Shown here: positions 18,068 to 28,092 of the stretch, one piece after another | Numbering within the stretch: the stretch's first letter is position 1 | How the letters are laid out: each line of letters starts with the position of its first letter | NCBI RefSeq assembly: GCF_034555375.1 | Contig: NZ_CP140706.1 | Location: 6,458,001 to 6,522,000 of the forward strand | Length of the DNA stretch: 64,000 bases | Direction: 5' to 3' | From: Pseudomonas sp. B33.4 | GTDB taxonomy: Bacteria > Pseudomonadota > Gammaproteobacteria > Pseudomonadales > Pseudomonadaceae | Translations under genes and position numbers: made by a program | Notes under the pieces: model-generated | The model's input: only the letters and a program-made list of their open reading frames with translations | What the model was told of the DNA's origin: nothing | Databases searched by the model: none

Positions 18068-18967
18068 ATGACCACGCCCAACGTTGAAGCGGTGAAACTG
18101 GATGAACTGAACTGCTGGCGCATTCGCCACGGTCAGGCCGAAGTGCTGGTGGCCCAGCAAGGCGCGCACATCCTCAGTTATCAGATCGATGGCCAGCCGC
18201 CGATCATCTGGCTCAACGACAAGGCCGTGTTCAAGACTGGCCAGAGCATCCGTGCCGGTGTGCCGGTGTGCTGGCCGTGGTTCGGCAAGTTCGAACGTAA
18301 CCCGCAGAGCGTGCAGGCCATGTACACCGGTGAGCAACCTGCGTCCGCGCACGGTCTGGTGCGAGCGATGGATTGGGAGCTGGGTGGTATCGAATCAGAG
18401 ACTGACGGCGTCAAGGTCGAATTCAAGCTGCCCTACCCCGAAGGTGGCCTGCCGGGCTGGCCGCATCAGGTCGATCTGACCCTGACCCTGCATTTGTCCG
18501 AGCAATTGAGCTTCAGCCTGACCAGCCACAACCGTGGCAGTGACACCGTCAGCCTGAGTCAGGCGCTGCACACGTATTTCGCGGTCAGTGATGTGCGCCA
18601 TGTGCAGGTCGATGGCGTGGATGGTTTGAATTACATCGAGACGCTGGACGACTGGAAAACCAACAGACAGCAAGGCGACCTGCATTTTGCCGGTGAGACC
18701 GACCGCATCTATCTCGACGCTCCTCCACAACTGAGCATCGTCGATCCGGCCTGGGAACGGCGCATTGTGCTGACGGCTACCGGTTCACGCACGGCGGTAA
18801 TCTGGAACCCGTGGATCGACCGCGCGGCAGCGCTGGCGGATATGGATAACGATGGCTGGCAGCGCATGCTGTGCATCGAGACGGCGAACGTGATGGATGA
18901 CATCGTCACGCTGGCGCCGGGTGCGAGCCATACCATGGGCGTGAGTGTCGCCAGCAAACCGCTTTAA
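18068..18967 (+). CDS. D-hexose-6-phosphate mutarotase
   Basis: 299 residues. Aldose-1-epimerase-like beta-sandwich of the YeaD type, interconverting alpha and beta anomers of glucose-6-phosphate and related sugars. Visible family features are GAHILSYQIDGQPPIIWLN, GVPVCWPWFG, the active-site His in SAHGLVRAMDW, LHTYFAVSD, and the C-terminal VIWNPW. I chose the ATG at 18068 (GAGAGCTGTCCC before it); the 10-codon TTG extension is unlikely. It ends at a family-B REP pair. Confidence 0.93.
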   Translation: MTTPNVEAVKLDELNCWRIRHGQAEVLVAQQGAHILSYQIDGQPPIIWLNDKAVFKTGQSIRAGVPVCWPWFGKFERNPQSVQAMYTGEQPASAHGLVRAMDWELGGIESETDGVKVEFKLPYPEGGLPGWPHQVDLTLTLHLSEQLSFSLTSHNRGSDTVSLSQALHTYFAVSDVRHVQVDGVDGLNYIETLDDWKTNRQQGDLHFAGETDRIYLDAPPQLSIVDPAWERRIVLTATGSRTAVIWNPWIDRAAALADMDNDGWQRMLCIETANVMDDIVTLAPGASHTMGVSVASKPL

Positions 18968-18971
18968 GATC

Positions 18972-19047
18972 AAAAGATCGCAGCCTGCGGCAGCTCCTAC
19001 AGGGAAATGCATTCCAATGTAGGAGCTGCCGAAGGCTGCGATCTTTT
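18972..19047. repeat. REP palindrome pair, family B
   Basis: Arms AAAAGATCGCAGCCTGCGGC and inverted CCGAAGGCTGCGATCTTTT lie between the convergent mutarotase and DUF3299 genes. The arms differ at one position (TGC versus TTC), so the pair is not a recent perfect copy. Confidence 0.9.
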
Positions 19048-19050
19048 GCT

Positions 19051-19587
19051 TTAGAGATCGGACTCCTGCACCACCCGCACTTTATCCGCTTCCAGCGCAT
19101 ACGCCGCATCGGCCAGATCATTGCTGACCTTCTCGACCTTCAGCGTGCCGATCACCCACAGCGGTGTGTAGATATCGTCCAGTTTCAAACCTTTCGGATA
19201 TCGCACCAGCACCAGTTGATTTGGCGGCGGCGGCGGCACGTGGATGCAGGCGCCCGGATACGGCACGAGGAAGAACAGCGTGCTGCGGCCCTTGGCGTCG
19301 GACTCCAGCGGCACCGGATAACCACCGATGCGGATGTGTTTGTCGTTCATCGACGCCACGGTTTTGGTCGAATACATCACCGCCGGCAGACCTTTGGCCT
19401 GCTTCATCCCGCCCTTCTCGGTGAAGGTGCCGGTGGCTTCCGGGGAGTTGTGGTCGATTTCAGGCATGGCCTCGAGGGCCTTTTGGTCCGACTTGGGCAT
19501 CAGTTCGAGCCAGTCGGTTTCCGGCAGTTCGCCGGCGTGGGCCAAACCGCTGCCCAGAAAAAGGAGAGTCAACAGAAGACGGCGCAT
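19051..19587 (-). CDS. Exported DUF3299 family protein
   Basis: 178 residues with a signal peptide (1-18, RLLLTLLFLGSGLAHA). The mature region has the DUF3299 pattern: DWLELMPK near the start, VRIGGYPVPLE-like KHIRIGGYPVPLESD, and FFLVPYPGACIHVPPPPPNQ. The single Cys in GACIHVPPPP is conserved in the family. It is presumably periplasmic. The function of the family is not established; some members sit next to ABC-type export genes, but no such neighbours are seen here. Confidence 0.88.
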   Translation of the reverse strand: MRRLLLTLLFLGSGLAHAGELPETDWLELMPKSDQKALEAMPEIDHNSPEATGTFTEKGGMKQAKGLPAVMYSTKTVASMNDKHIRIGGYPVPLESDAKGRSTLFFLVPYPGACIHVPPPPPNQLVLVRYPKGLKLDDIYTPLWVIGTLKVEKVSNDLADAAYALEADKVRVVQESDL

Positions 19588-19680
19588 GAAGGTGCTCGGT
19601 ATAGAAAGGAAGGAACGCTGAATCGCCGAGCATTCTAGCCCTCCCGGCCACGTTGGCAGAGAGGGCTTTGTCGCTTTGGA

Positions 19681-19926
19681 TCAGTTCTTTTTGATCAGGC
19701 CGTAGATCACCAGCAACACGATCGCGCCGACCAGTGCGCCGATGAAGCCTGCGCCCTGACCTGCCTGATAGATGCCCAAGGCCTGGCCGCCGTAAGTGGC
19801 CGCCAGCGAACCGCCGATACCGAGCAGGATGGTCATGATCCAGCCCATGCTGTCATCGCCCGGTTTCAGGAACCGCGCCAGCAGGCCAACGATCAAGCCG
19901 ATAAAGATGGTTCCGATAATTCCCAT
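19681..19926 (-). CDS. GlsB/YeaQ/YmgE family membrane protein
   Basis: 81 residues with three hydrophobic segments and the family pattern GIIGTIFIGLIVGLLARFLKPG..GWIMTILLGIGGSL. It resembles transglycosylase-associated (TAG) small inner-membrane proteins induced by stress. Its molecular role is unknown. The gene is monocistronic; the ribosome site GAGAGGGAAT precedes the ATG. Confidence 0.92.
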   Translation of the reverse strand: MGIIGTIFIGLIVGLLARFLKPGDDSMGWIMTILLGIGGSLAATYGGQALGIYQAGQGAGFIGALVGAIVLLVIYGLIKKN

Positions 19927-20036
19927 GGCAATTCCCTCTCAAAGATAGATATGCGAAGCCTAGTCAGACTTTGGCATCCTGCCATGAGAGAACAGCGGCC
20001 CCTGAATGGTTCCGCCGCTGCCACATGAAACTGTCG

Positions 20037-21119
20037 TTACTCGGCGATCAGCGCTTCGACCTTGACGATCTGCGCCTGCAGCGTCGCCATGTCGGCGCAG
20101 CGCAGGTTGGCGTGGCCGACCTTGCGCCCGGCCTTGAAGGCTTTGCCGTAGTGATGCAGGTGGCAATCTTCGATGGCGATGACCTTCTCAACCGGCGGAA
20201 CCACACCGATGAAGTTGAGCATCGCGCTTTCGCCGACCTTGGCGGTCGAACCCAGCGGCAGGCCGGCAACGGCGCGCAGGTGGTTTTCGAACTGGCTGCA
20301 CTCGGCGCCTTCGGTGGTCCAGTGCCCGGAGTTGTGCACGCGCGGGGCGATCTCGTTGGCTTTCAGGCCACCGTCGACTTCAAAGAACTCGAACGCCATC
20401 ACGCCAACGTAGTTCAACTGCTTGAGCACACGGCTCGAGTAGTCTTCGGCCAGCGCCTGCAACGGGTGATCGGTACTGGCCACCGACAGCTTGAGGATGC
20501 CGCTGTCGTGGGTGTTGTGCACCAGCGGGTAGAATTTCGTTTCACCATCGCGGGCACGTACGGCGATCAGCGAGACTTCACCGGTGAACGGCACGAAGCC
20601 TTCCAGCAGGCAGGACACGCTGCCCAGTTCGGCGAAGGTGTCGACCACGTCTTCCGGCTTGCGCAGGACTTTCTGGCCCTTGCCGTCATAACCCAGAGTG
20701 CGGGTTTTCAGCACGGCCGGCAGACCGATCGAAGCCACGGCGGCATCCAGATCGGCTTGCGATTGAATGTCGGCGAAGGCCGGGGTCGGGATGCCCAGAT
20801 CCTTGAACATGCTCTTTTCGAACCAGCGATCGCGAGCGATGCGCAGGGCTTCGGCGCTCGGGTAGACCGGGACGAATTGCGAAAGAAATGCCACGGTTTC
20901 GGCCGGGACGCTTTCGAACTCGAAGGTCACCAGATCGACTTCATCGGCCAATTGGCGCAGATGATCCTGATCGCCGTAATCGGCCCGCAGGTGTTCGCCC
21001 AGCGCCGCGGCGCAAGCGTCCGGCGCAGGGTCGAGGAAAGCGAAGTTCATGCCCAGCGGAGTGCCCGCCAGGGCCAACATGCGACCCAACTGGCCGCCAC
21101 CGATTACACCGATCTTCAT
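20037..21119 (-). CDS. purK: N5-carboxyaminoimidazole ribonucleotide synthase PurK
   Basis: 360-residue ATP-grasp enzyme converting AIR, ATP and bicarbonate to N5-CAIR in purine synthesis. It starts MKIGVIGGGQLGRMLALAG (nucleotide/AIR-binding loop) at 21119 with TGAGG upstream. ATP-grasp residues are visible in LKTRTLGYDGKGQ, the VLLEGFVPF-like CLLEGFVPFTGEVS, and the metal site FFEVDGGLKANEIAPRVHNSGHWT. It follows purE directly (10-nt gap), so the two form an operon. Confidence 0.97.
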   Translation of the reverse strand: MKIGVIGGGQLGRMLALAGTPLGMNFAFLDPAPDACAAALGEHLRADYGDQDHLRQLADEVDLVTFEFESVPAETVAFLSQFVPVYPSAEALRIARDRWFEKSMFKDLGIPTPAFADIQSQADLDAAVASIGLPAVLKTRTLGYDGKGQKVLRKPEDVVDTFAELGSVSCLLEGFVPFTGEVSLIAVRARDGETKFYPLVHNTHDSGILKLSVASTDHPLQALAEDYSSRVLKQLNYVGVMAFEFFEVDGGLKANEIAPRVHNSGHWTTEGAECSQFENHLRAVAGLPLGSTAKVGESAMLNFIGVVPPVEKVIAIEDCHLHHYGKAFKAGRKVGHANLRCADMATLQAQIVKVEALIAE

Positions 21120-21129
21120 CTCAACAACC

Positions 21130-21621
21130 TCAGGCAATACGTGGGTCTGGATTGTCCAGGACGCTGTCTGTCTGCTCGGCACGGAAGGTTTTCAGTACCG
21201 CGTGGAACTGCGGATGCTTGGCGCCGAGGATGCTCGCCGAGAGCAGGGCTGCGTTGATCGCGCCAGCCTTGCCGATGGCCAGGGTGGCGACCGGGATGCC
21301 GGCTGGCATCTGCACGATCGACAGCAGCGAGTCGACGCCCGAGAGCATGGCCGACTGCACCGGCACGCCCAGCACCGGCAGGTGGGTCTTGGCCGCACAC
21401 ATGCCTGGCAAGTGGGCTGCGCCACCGGCGCCGGCGATAATCACCTCGATGCCGCGGCTTTCAGCCTCTTCGGCGTACTGGAACAGCAGATCAGGGGTGC
21501 GGTGGGCAGAGACCACTTTGACCTCGTACGGGATGCCGAGCTTTTCCAGCATATCGGCGGTGTGGCTAAGGGTGGACCAATCGGACTTGGAGCCCATGAT
21601 CACGCCAACCAGTGCACTCAT
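21130..21621 (-). CDS. purE: N5-CAIR mutase PurE
   Basis: 163 residues from the ATG at 21621. It catalyses N5-CAIR to CAIR, the step after PurK. The signature is [17 protein letters not shown] at the start, then [22 protein letters not shown], and the [28 protein letters not shown] region. All typical class I PurE active-site elements (GSxSD, AHR, GGAAHL) are present. It is the first gene of purE-purK. Its leader carries two stable hairpins (21661-21725). Confidence 0.97.
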   Translation of the reverse strand: MSALVGVIMGSKSDWSTLSHTADMLEKLGIPYEVKVVSAHRTPDLLFQYAEEAESRGIEVIIAGAGGAAHLPGMCAAKTHLPVLGVPVQSAMLSGVDSLLSIVQMPAGIPVATLAIGKAGAINAALLSASILGAKHPQFHAVLKTFRAEQTDSVLDNPDPRIA

Positions 21622-21660
21622 CGTCGCGCCTCTTCTCTCTGGAGCGCCCGCAGGCGCGTC

Positions 21661-21742
21661 ATAAAACAACAAGCCACGCAGGTTGCGTGGCTTGATTGTA
21701 CGAAAAATGGCCGGACGTGCCGGCCGAAGGCCGCGCAGTATA
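21661..21742 (-). promoter_or_regulatory. purE leader: -10 element and two terminator-like hairpins
   Basis: On the minus strand TATACT (21742-21737) is a good -10. It is followed by hairpin 1, GGCCGG-N5-CCGGCC then ATTTTTC (21725-21703). Hairpin 2 follows, an 11-bp perfect stem with a 3-nt loop (21694-21670), then TTGTTTTAT. Both look like intrinsic terminators lying between promoter and purE. They could attenuate purEK. Hairpin 2 could instead end leftward transcription from the LysR gene. Confidence 0.5.
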
Positions 21743-21846
21743 CCGCAAAGAAAGCAATAAACAGCCCCCTGCGCGACCATCCGTCATCTGCCGCAAATGC
21801 CCGGTTTTATTGACCTGAAGGTCAGCGACAGAACACCGCAAATCCC

Positions 21847-21936
21847 CTGTAGGAGTGAGCCTGCTCGCGATGGCGGTGTATCAGTCACATCCTCGCTGAA
21901 TGTGCTGACGCTATCGCGAGCAGGCTCACTCCTACA
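21847..21936. repeat. REP palindrome pair, family A
   Basis: CTGTAGGAGTGAGCCTGCTC and the inverted GAGCAGGCTCACTCCTACA enclose a short centre, between the LysR stop and the purE leader. With the purE leader hairpins it fills most of the 331-bp gap there. Confidence 0.9.
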
Positions 21937-21952
21937 TTTGAACTGCGGTGGG

Positions 21953-22861
21953 TCAGGATGATTGTGCGGCGCCGCCTTCAAGCTTTCGCCAGAGCAGGCG
22001 GACGTTGGCTTTTCGCACCAGCGCGCAGCGATACAGACGGATCTCCAACGGCACATGCCATTGCGGGCCACCGCAAACCACCAGTTCGCCACGCGCCAGC
22101 TCAGCACGCACGCTCAGTTGCGGCACCCAGGCGATGCCGAGCCCTTCCAGCGCCATGCTTTTCAGGCTGTCCGCCATCGCGGTTTCATAAATAGTGGTGA
22201 AACGCAGCTGACGCTGACGCAACAAGCCATTCACCGAACGCCCAAGAAACGCCCCGGCGCTATAAGCCAGCAACGGCACGCTGGCATCCCCTTCCAGATC
22301 GAACAACGGCTTGCCCTCGGCATCCGCCGCGCACACTGGCAGCATTTCCGTCTGGCCCAAATGCAGCGACGGGAAAATCTCCGGGTCCATCTGCATCGCC
22401 GCATCCGGGTCGTAGAACGCCAGCATCAGGTCGCAGCCGCCTTCACGCAACGCATGCACCGCATCGCCGACGTTAGTCGCGACCAACCGCGTGGCGATGT
22501 TCAAGCCCTCATTACGCAACTGCGCAATCCAACGCGGGAAGAAACCCAGTGCCAGCGAGTGAGCGGCAGCGACCTGCATCACCTCGCCCTGCCCGCCTTC
22601 CAGATGATGCAGGTGGCGCAGCACTTCACCGAGCTGTTCGACTACGGTGCGTGCGGTCACTAGAAACAACTGCCCCGCCGCCGTCAGTTCGATTGGCGTG
22701 CGCGAGCGATTGACCAGGGTCAGCCCCAACGCAGCCTCCAGACTGCGGATCCGTCGGCTGAACGCCGGCTGAGTCACGAAGCGTCGTTCGGCCGCTTGCG
22801 AGAAGCTGCGGGTGGCGGCCAGAGCACTGAAGTCCTCGAGCCATTTGCTTTCCAGATTCAT
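21953..22861 (-). CDS. LysR-family regulator divergent from aspA
   Basis: 302 residues from the ATG at 22861 (GGGAGGA upstream). The N-terminal winged HTH (~1-60) reads WLEDFSALAATRSFSQAAERRFVTQPAFSRRIRSLEAALG. The effector domain (~90-300) is a PBP2-like fold. The divergent arrangement with aspA is conserved in pseudomonads and suggests it controls aspartate/asparagine catabolism; this is inference. It is not one of the well-known named regulators that I can recognise with certainty. Confidence 0.92.
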   Translation of the reverse strand: MNLESKWLEDFSALAATRSFSQAAERRFVTQPAFSRRIRSLEAALGLTLVNRSRTPIELTAAGQLFLVTARTVVEQLGEVLRHLHHLEGGQGEVMQVAAAHSLALGFFPRWIAQLRNEGLNIATRLVATNVGDAVHALREGGCDLMLAFYDPDAAMQMDPEIFPSLHLGQTEMLPVCAADAEGKPLFDLEGDASVPLLAYSAGAFLGRSVNGLLRQRQLRFTTIYETAMADSLKSMALEGLGIAWVPQLSVRAELARGELVVCGGPQWHVPLEIRLYRCALVRKANVRLLWRKLEGGAAQSS

Positions 22862-22924
22862 CACGTCCTCCCGGACACGCACCAAAACAGGTCACACGTC
22901 TGCCGCGCACGCGGCGTCACACGG

Positions 22925-22943
22925 GCATTATGCCGAATGTGCA
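22925..22943. promoter_or_regulatory. Possible LysR-type operator between LysR and aspA
   Basis: GCATTATGC palindrome followed by TGC-N7-GCA (22931-22943), which has the T-N11-A form of a LysR box. It lies about 65-80 nt upstream of the regulator and about 100 nt upstream of aspA. Confidence 0.4.
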
Positions 22944-23041
22944 TAGGGCAGCGCTGAACAGCATTGGCCCAAAAATTCCTACAAGCCTAGCATTCGCAGC
23001 GTTCCGGCACAGACCGGGTCCATATCGAGATGATTTCTATC

Positions 23042-24466
<1,425 letters not shown>

Positions 24467-24528
24467 ACCGACACGTTACTTGTAGCACCGCTCACCAGGT
24501 CGAGGGACTAGACACCTCTCACCTTTTG

Positions 24529-24564
24529 AGGGCTTGGGGATTTAGTCCCCAAGCCCTTTTTTTT
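24529..24564 (+). terminator. Rho-independent terminator after aspA
   Basis: An 11-bp stem GGGCTTGGGGA/TCCCCAAGCCC with loop TTTAG, followed by eight T. It lies 63 nt past the aspA stop. Confidence 0.95.
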
Positions 24565-24613
24565 AACTTCTTTGCGGGCAGGACGTTAAATGTTTTGTGT
24601 ATTTGATACCGCC

Positions 24614-24687
24614 AAGATCGCAGCCTTCGGCAGCTCCTACATTGATTGACGTACACCTGTAGGAGCTGCCGAAGGCTGCGATCTTTT
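24614..24687. repeat. REP palindrome pair, family B
   Basis: AAGATCGCAGCCTTCGGCAG and its inverse around a short centre, between the aspA terminator and the AGCS symporter gene. Confidence 0.9.
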
Positions 24688-24951
24688 GATCTTGCAGCAC
24701 CCTCGTTTCGTCGCTTGCACCACTACCGTGCAGACGGGCGCGCCACTGATCGGTATAGTGCCGCCCCTCTTCGCGTGAGCGGTCGTCGGTAACGAGGCCA
24801 TAACCCATGCGAAACCCGAACTAATAACAAACCCGCGAAATGGAACCGGACGAAACCTTCGCCTCACCCGTCGTGCCGCGCGCACACCGGTGTAACACGA
24901 TGTTTCTTCCATCCAGCATTTGCTTACACAATAAACAGCGAGGAAAAATCC
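24688..24951 (+). other. Upstream region of the AGCS symporter gene
   Basis: About 260 bases without a gene; I see no open frame with family features. GCGAGGAAAAATCC directly before ATG 24952 is the ribosome site. A promoter must lie here because a strong terminator and a REP pair separate it from aspA. Confidence 0.4.
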
Positions 24952-26412
24952 ATGCTCGAAGTCATTAACGACTTCCTCTCAGGGAAAGTACTGATCGTGC
25001 TCATTGTCGGGCTCGGTAGCTACTTCACGATTCGCTCGCGTTTCGTTCAATTGCGTCACTTCTTCCACATGTTCGCGGTGTTCCGCGACAGCCTCAAAGG
25101 TAGCGCCGGGCAACTCAGCTCGTTCCAGGCCTTGATGCTCAGCCTTGCCGGCCGTGTCGGCGCAGGCAACATCGCCGGTGTCGGCATCGCCGTGACCCTC
25201 GGTGGTCCGGGTGCGGTGTTCTGGATGTGGGTAACCGCACTGGTCGGCATGTCCAGCAGCTTCTTCGAATGCACCCTGGCCCAAGTCTACAAGCGCGCCG
25301 ATGGCGACGGCTTGTACCGTGGTGGCCCGGCCTACTACATCCAGCACGGCCTCAAGCTCAAAGGCATGGCAGTGGTGTTTTCTGTCCTGTTGCTGGTCAC
25401 CTACGGCTTCGCCTTCATTGGTCTGCAGTCCTACACAGTGACCCACTCGCTGCAGAACGCCTTTGAATTCAACCCACAACACACCGGTATCGTCCTCGCG
25501 GTGCTGCTGGCCATCACCTTCATCGGCGGCATCAAGCGCATCGCCTCGGTGTCCGACCTGCTCGTACCGATCAAGACCCTCGCCTATATCGGCGTGACCC
25601 TGTACGTGATCGGTACTCAGATCGAACATGTGCCAGCCATGCTGGAAACCATCTTCAAGAGCGCCTTCGGCCTCGATCCGGCCTTTGGTGGTCTGCTCGG
25701 CAGCGCCATCGTCATGGGCGTGAAGCGTGGCGTATTCGCCAACGAAGCGGGTCTGGGCAGTGCGCCGAACGTCGCCGCCGTCGCTGCCGTGAAGCACCCG
25801 GGCGCGCAGGGCGTGGTTCAGGCCTTCAGCGTGTTCCTCGACACTTTCGTGATCTGCACCTGCACCGCGCTGCTGATCCTGCTGTCGGGCTTCTACACCC
25901 CGGGCTTCGAAGGTGACGGCATCGTCCTGACCCAGAACTCGCTGGCCGCCGTGGTCGGTGACTGGGGTCGCATGTTCGTCAGCGTCGCGCTGTCGCTGTT
26001 CGTCTTTACCTGCATCCTCTACAACTACTACCTGGGCGAAAACAGCCTGCAGTTCCTCACTCGCAACCGCGCCGCGCTGATGATTTTCCGCGGCCTGGTG
26101 CTGGCGCTGGTGGTATGGGGTTCGATGCAGGACCTGTCGACCGTGTTCGCCTTCGCCGACATCACCATGACCTGCCTGGCCTTCGTCAACCTCGTGGCCC
26201 TGGCCATGCTGTTCAAGGTCGGCATGCGCGTAATGCGCGACTACGACGGGCAGCGCCGCGCCGGCGTCAAACAGCCGGTGTTCGACTCGAGCAAATTTGC
26301 CGATCTGGACCTCGACCTGAAGGCCTGGCCGACCAGCCCGTCTGCCGCTGACGCCAAGGCCGAAGCCGAAGCCGAAGCCGAGCCGCAAGGCGTGCCTGCA
26401 GCGCAACGCTGA
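24952..26412 (+). CDS. Alanine/glycine:cation symporter, AGCS family
   Basis: 486 residues with about 10-11 membrane helices. The family signature is visible in FQALMLSLAGRVGAGNIAGVGIAVTLGGPGAVFWMW and VKRGVFANEAGLGSAPN. AGCS proteins take up alanine, glycine or related small amino acids with Na+ or H+. Placed between aspA and asparaginase, it may import aspartate, asparagine or their relatives (inference). The C-terminus is cytosolic with an Ala/Glu repeat (AKAEAEAEAEPQ). Confidence 0.94.
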   Translation: MLEVINDFLSGKVLIVLIVGLGSYFTIRSRFVQLRHFFHMFAVFRDSLKGSAGQLSSFQALMLSLAGRVGAGNIAGVGIAVTLGGPGAVFWMWVTALVGMSSSFFECTLAQVYKRADGDGLYRGGPAYYIQHGLKLKGMAVVFSVLLLVTYGFAFIGLQSYTVTHSLQNAFEFNPQHTGIVLAVLLAITFIGGIKRIASVSDLLVPIKTLAYIGVTLYVIGTQIEHVPAMLETIFKSAFGLDPAFGGLLGSAIVMGVKRGVFANEAGLGSAPNVAAVAAVKHPGAQGVVQAFSVFLDTFVICTCTALLILLSGFYTPGFEGDGIVLTQNSLAAVVGDWGRMFVSVALSLFVFTCILYNYYLGENSLQFLTRNRAALMIFRGLVLALVVWGSMQDLSTVFAFADITMTCLAFVNLVALAMLFKVGMRVMRDYDGQRRAGVKQPVFDSSKFADLDLDLKAWPTSPSAADAKAEAEAEAEPQGVPAAQR

Positions 26413-26464
26413 CAGGTGAATGACGGGCGCATCCCCTGCGCTCGTCAGTTATTGTGATGCAATA

Positions 26465-26559
26465 CCTGTAGCAGCGAGCCTGCTCGCGATAGCGGTTGAT
26501 CAGTCGACATTAATGTTGAACGGGATGCCCCCTTCGCGAGCAGGCTCGCTCCCACAAGG
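26465..26559. repeat. REP palindrome pair, family A
   Basis: CTGTAGCAGCGAGCCTGCTC and the inverted GAGCAGGCTCGCTCCCACA enclose a centre, 53 nt after the symporter stop. The second arm ends 24 nt before the asparaginase start, so the asparaginase ribosome site is just outside it. Confidence 0.9.
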
Positions 26560-26583
26560 ACCTCATCCTTTCGGAGAATCCCC

Positions 26584-27588
26584 ATGAATTCGTCGACCTA
26601 CCCCGCCGCCCAACACGTCATGGTGCTCTACACCGGTGGCACCATCGGCATGCAGGCCAGCGCCAATGGTCTGGCCCCGGCGTCCGGTTTCGAAGCGCGG
26701 ATGCGCGACTACCTGCACAGCCAGCCTGAACTCGTCGTGCCACAGTGGCGCTTCCGCGAAATGTCGCCGCTGATCGACAGCGCCAACATGACCCCGACCT
26801 ACTGGCAGCAACTGCGTGAAGCAGTGGTCGATGCTGTTGATGTGCAAGGCTGCGACAGCGTGCTGATCCTGCACGGCACCGACACACTGGCCTATAGCGC
26901 GGCGGCGATGAGTTTCCAGTTGCTCGGCCTGCACGCCCGCGTGTGCTTCACCGGCTCCATGCTGCCGGCCGGCGTTACCGACAGCGATGCCTGGGAAAAC
27001 CTTGGCGGCGCACTGGTTGCCCTCGGCCAAGGCCTGGCGCCGGGTGTGCATTTGTACTTCCACGGCGAAATGCTGGCGCCGACCCGTTGCGCGAAAGTGC
27101 GCAGCTTCGGCCGGCATCCGTTCAAGCGTCTGGAGCGTCAGGGCGGCGGCGTGAAAGCCTCTTCGATTCCAGCGTCGTTGAACTACAACCAACCGAAGCA
27201 GTTGGCCAAGGTTGCGGTGTTGCCACTGTTCCCCGGCATCAGCGCCGAAGTGCTCGAAGGCCTGCTCGACAGCGGCATTCAAGGTCTGGTGCTGGAGTGC
27301 TACGGCAGCGGCACCGGGCCGAGCGACAACCCTGAGTTTCTCGCAAGCCTTGGCCGCGCGCGGGATAACGGCGTGGTGGTGGTTGCTGTAACGCAGTGCC
27401 ATGAAGGTGGCGTCGAGCTGGATGTTTACGAAGCAGGCAGTCGATTGCGCGGGGTCGGCGTGTTGTCCGGTGGCGGCATGACCCGTGAGGCTGCGTTCGG
27501 CAAGTTACACGGCCTGCTCGGTGCAGGGCTTAACATACAGGAAGTTCGTCAACTGGTTGAGCTGGACCTGTGTGGCGAGCTGGTCTGA
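26584..27588 (+). CDS. Asparaginase, type I-like
   Basis: 334 residues. L-asparaginase fold with both catalytic threonine regions: VMVLYTGGTIGMQAS (residues ~13-27) and LILHGTDTLAYSAAAMS (~97-113). It also has the conserved CFTGSMLPAG. It hydrolyses asparagine to aspartate and ammonia, and the aspartate then feeds AspA encoded 2 kb upstream. The absence of a signal peptide points to a cytoplasmic type I enzyme. CTTTCGGAGAATCCCC gives the ribosome site. A strong bidirectional terminator follows. Confidence 0.94.
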   Translation: MNSSTYPAAQHVMVLYTGGTIGMQASANGLAPASGFEARMRDYLHSQPELVVPQWRFREMSPLIDSANMTPTYWQQLREAVVDAVDVQGCDSVLILHGTDTLAYSAAAMSFQLLGLHARVCFTGSMLPAGVTDSDAWENLGGALVALGQGLAPGVHLYFHGEMLAPTRCAKVRSFGRHPFKRLERQGGGVKASSIPASLNYNQPKQLAKVAVLPLFPGISAEVLEGLLDSGIQGLVLECYGSGTGPSDNPEFLASLGRARDNGVVVVAVTQCHEGGVELDVYEAGSRLRGVGVLSGGGMTREAAFGKLHGLLGAGLNIQEVRQLVELDLCGELV

Positions 27589-27621
27589 CCAGCGCCGCCC
27601 AATACATCTCTCGTCATAAAT

Positions 27622-27654
27622 AAACCTTCCTGCAAAATTGATGCAGGAAGGTTT
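27622..27654. terminator. Bidirectional rho-independent terminator
   Basis: A 13-bp perfect stem AAACCTTCCTGCA/TGCAGGAAGGTTT with a 7-nt loop lies between the convergent asparaginase and 143-aa protein genes. A-rich and T-rich flanks on both sides suit both directions. Confidence 0.9.
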
Positions 27655-27660
27655 AAACAA

Positions 27661-28092
27661 TCAATCTAATGTAACTTCAAATTTTCCGCCGGTAAGTTTG
27701 GAGTTATTGTCTCTATCGCCCTGCACATTATCCAGCAATCCAGCGATTTTTTTACTGCCCTCTTGCCACTCGACTCGAATCCAGCCCTTTGTCGCCACCC
27801 ACTCTTGCACAGAATCCTGAAACAACAAATAAACAGGGTCGCCGTGCCCCACAAACTCCACTTTCTTATTCAAATGAGCTTTGCCGATAACCACGCCGAT
27901 AATATTATTGCGGCCCGGATCTCCGCCGCTCATATCGAAGTCCAAAACAATATCATTTGCGCGGACTTCGGCGTGAATGACCGGAAATGTTTGCTTTTTA
28001 CCGTCAACCTCCACAGTGATTTGGCCCTGAAGCGCCGTCTTGCTGCCTTTGAAAAATTCGAGCGGATATTCTTTAGCTTGTGAACGGCTCAT
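27661..28092 (-). CDS. Unrecognised 143-residue protein in an AT-rich patch
   Basis: I do not recognise this family. The protein is soluble and beta-rich. It has charged strands such as GQITVEVDGKKQTFPVIHAEV and a Gly/Asp turn DMSGGDPGRNNIIG, then VEFVGHGDPVYLLFQDSV and two Trp (EWVATKGWIRVEW). There is no signal peptide, membrane helix or obvious catalytic motif. Codon use is visibly more AT-rich than the neighbouring genes (frequent ATT, AAA, TTT codons), which suggests recent acquisition. A GGAGATTTAA ribosome site precedes the ATG. It converges on asparaginase across a terminator. It could be a carbohydrate-binding or secreted-effector-like protein, but nothing in the sequence proves this. 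Confidence 0.75.
   Translation of the reverse strand: MSRSQAKEYPLEFFKGSKTALQGQITVEVDGKKQTFPVIHAEVRANDIVLDFDMSGGDPGRNNIIGVVIGKAHLNKKVEFVGHGDPVYLLFQDSVQEWVATKGWIRVEWQEGSKKIAGLLDNVQGDRDNNSKLTGGKFEVTLD

Noticed and set aside
24979..26406. Leftward frame opposite the AGCS symporter
   Set aside because: Shadow; His/Glu-rich product without motifs.
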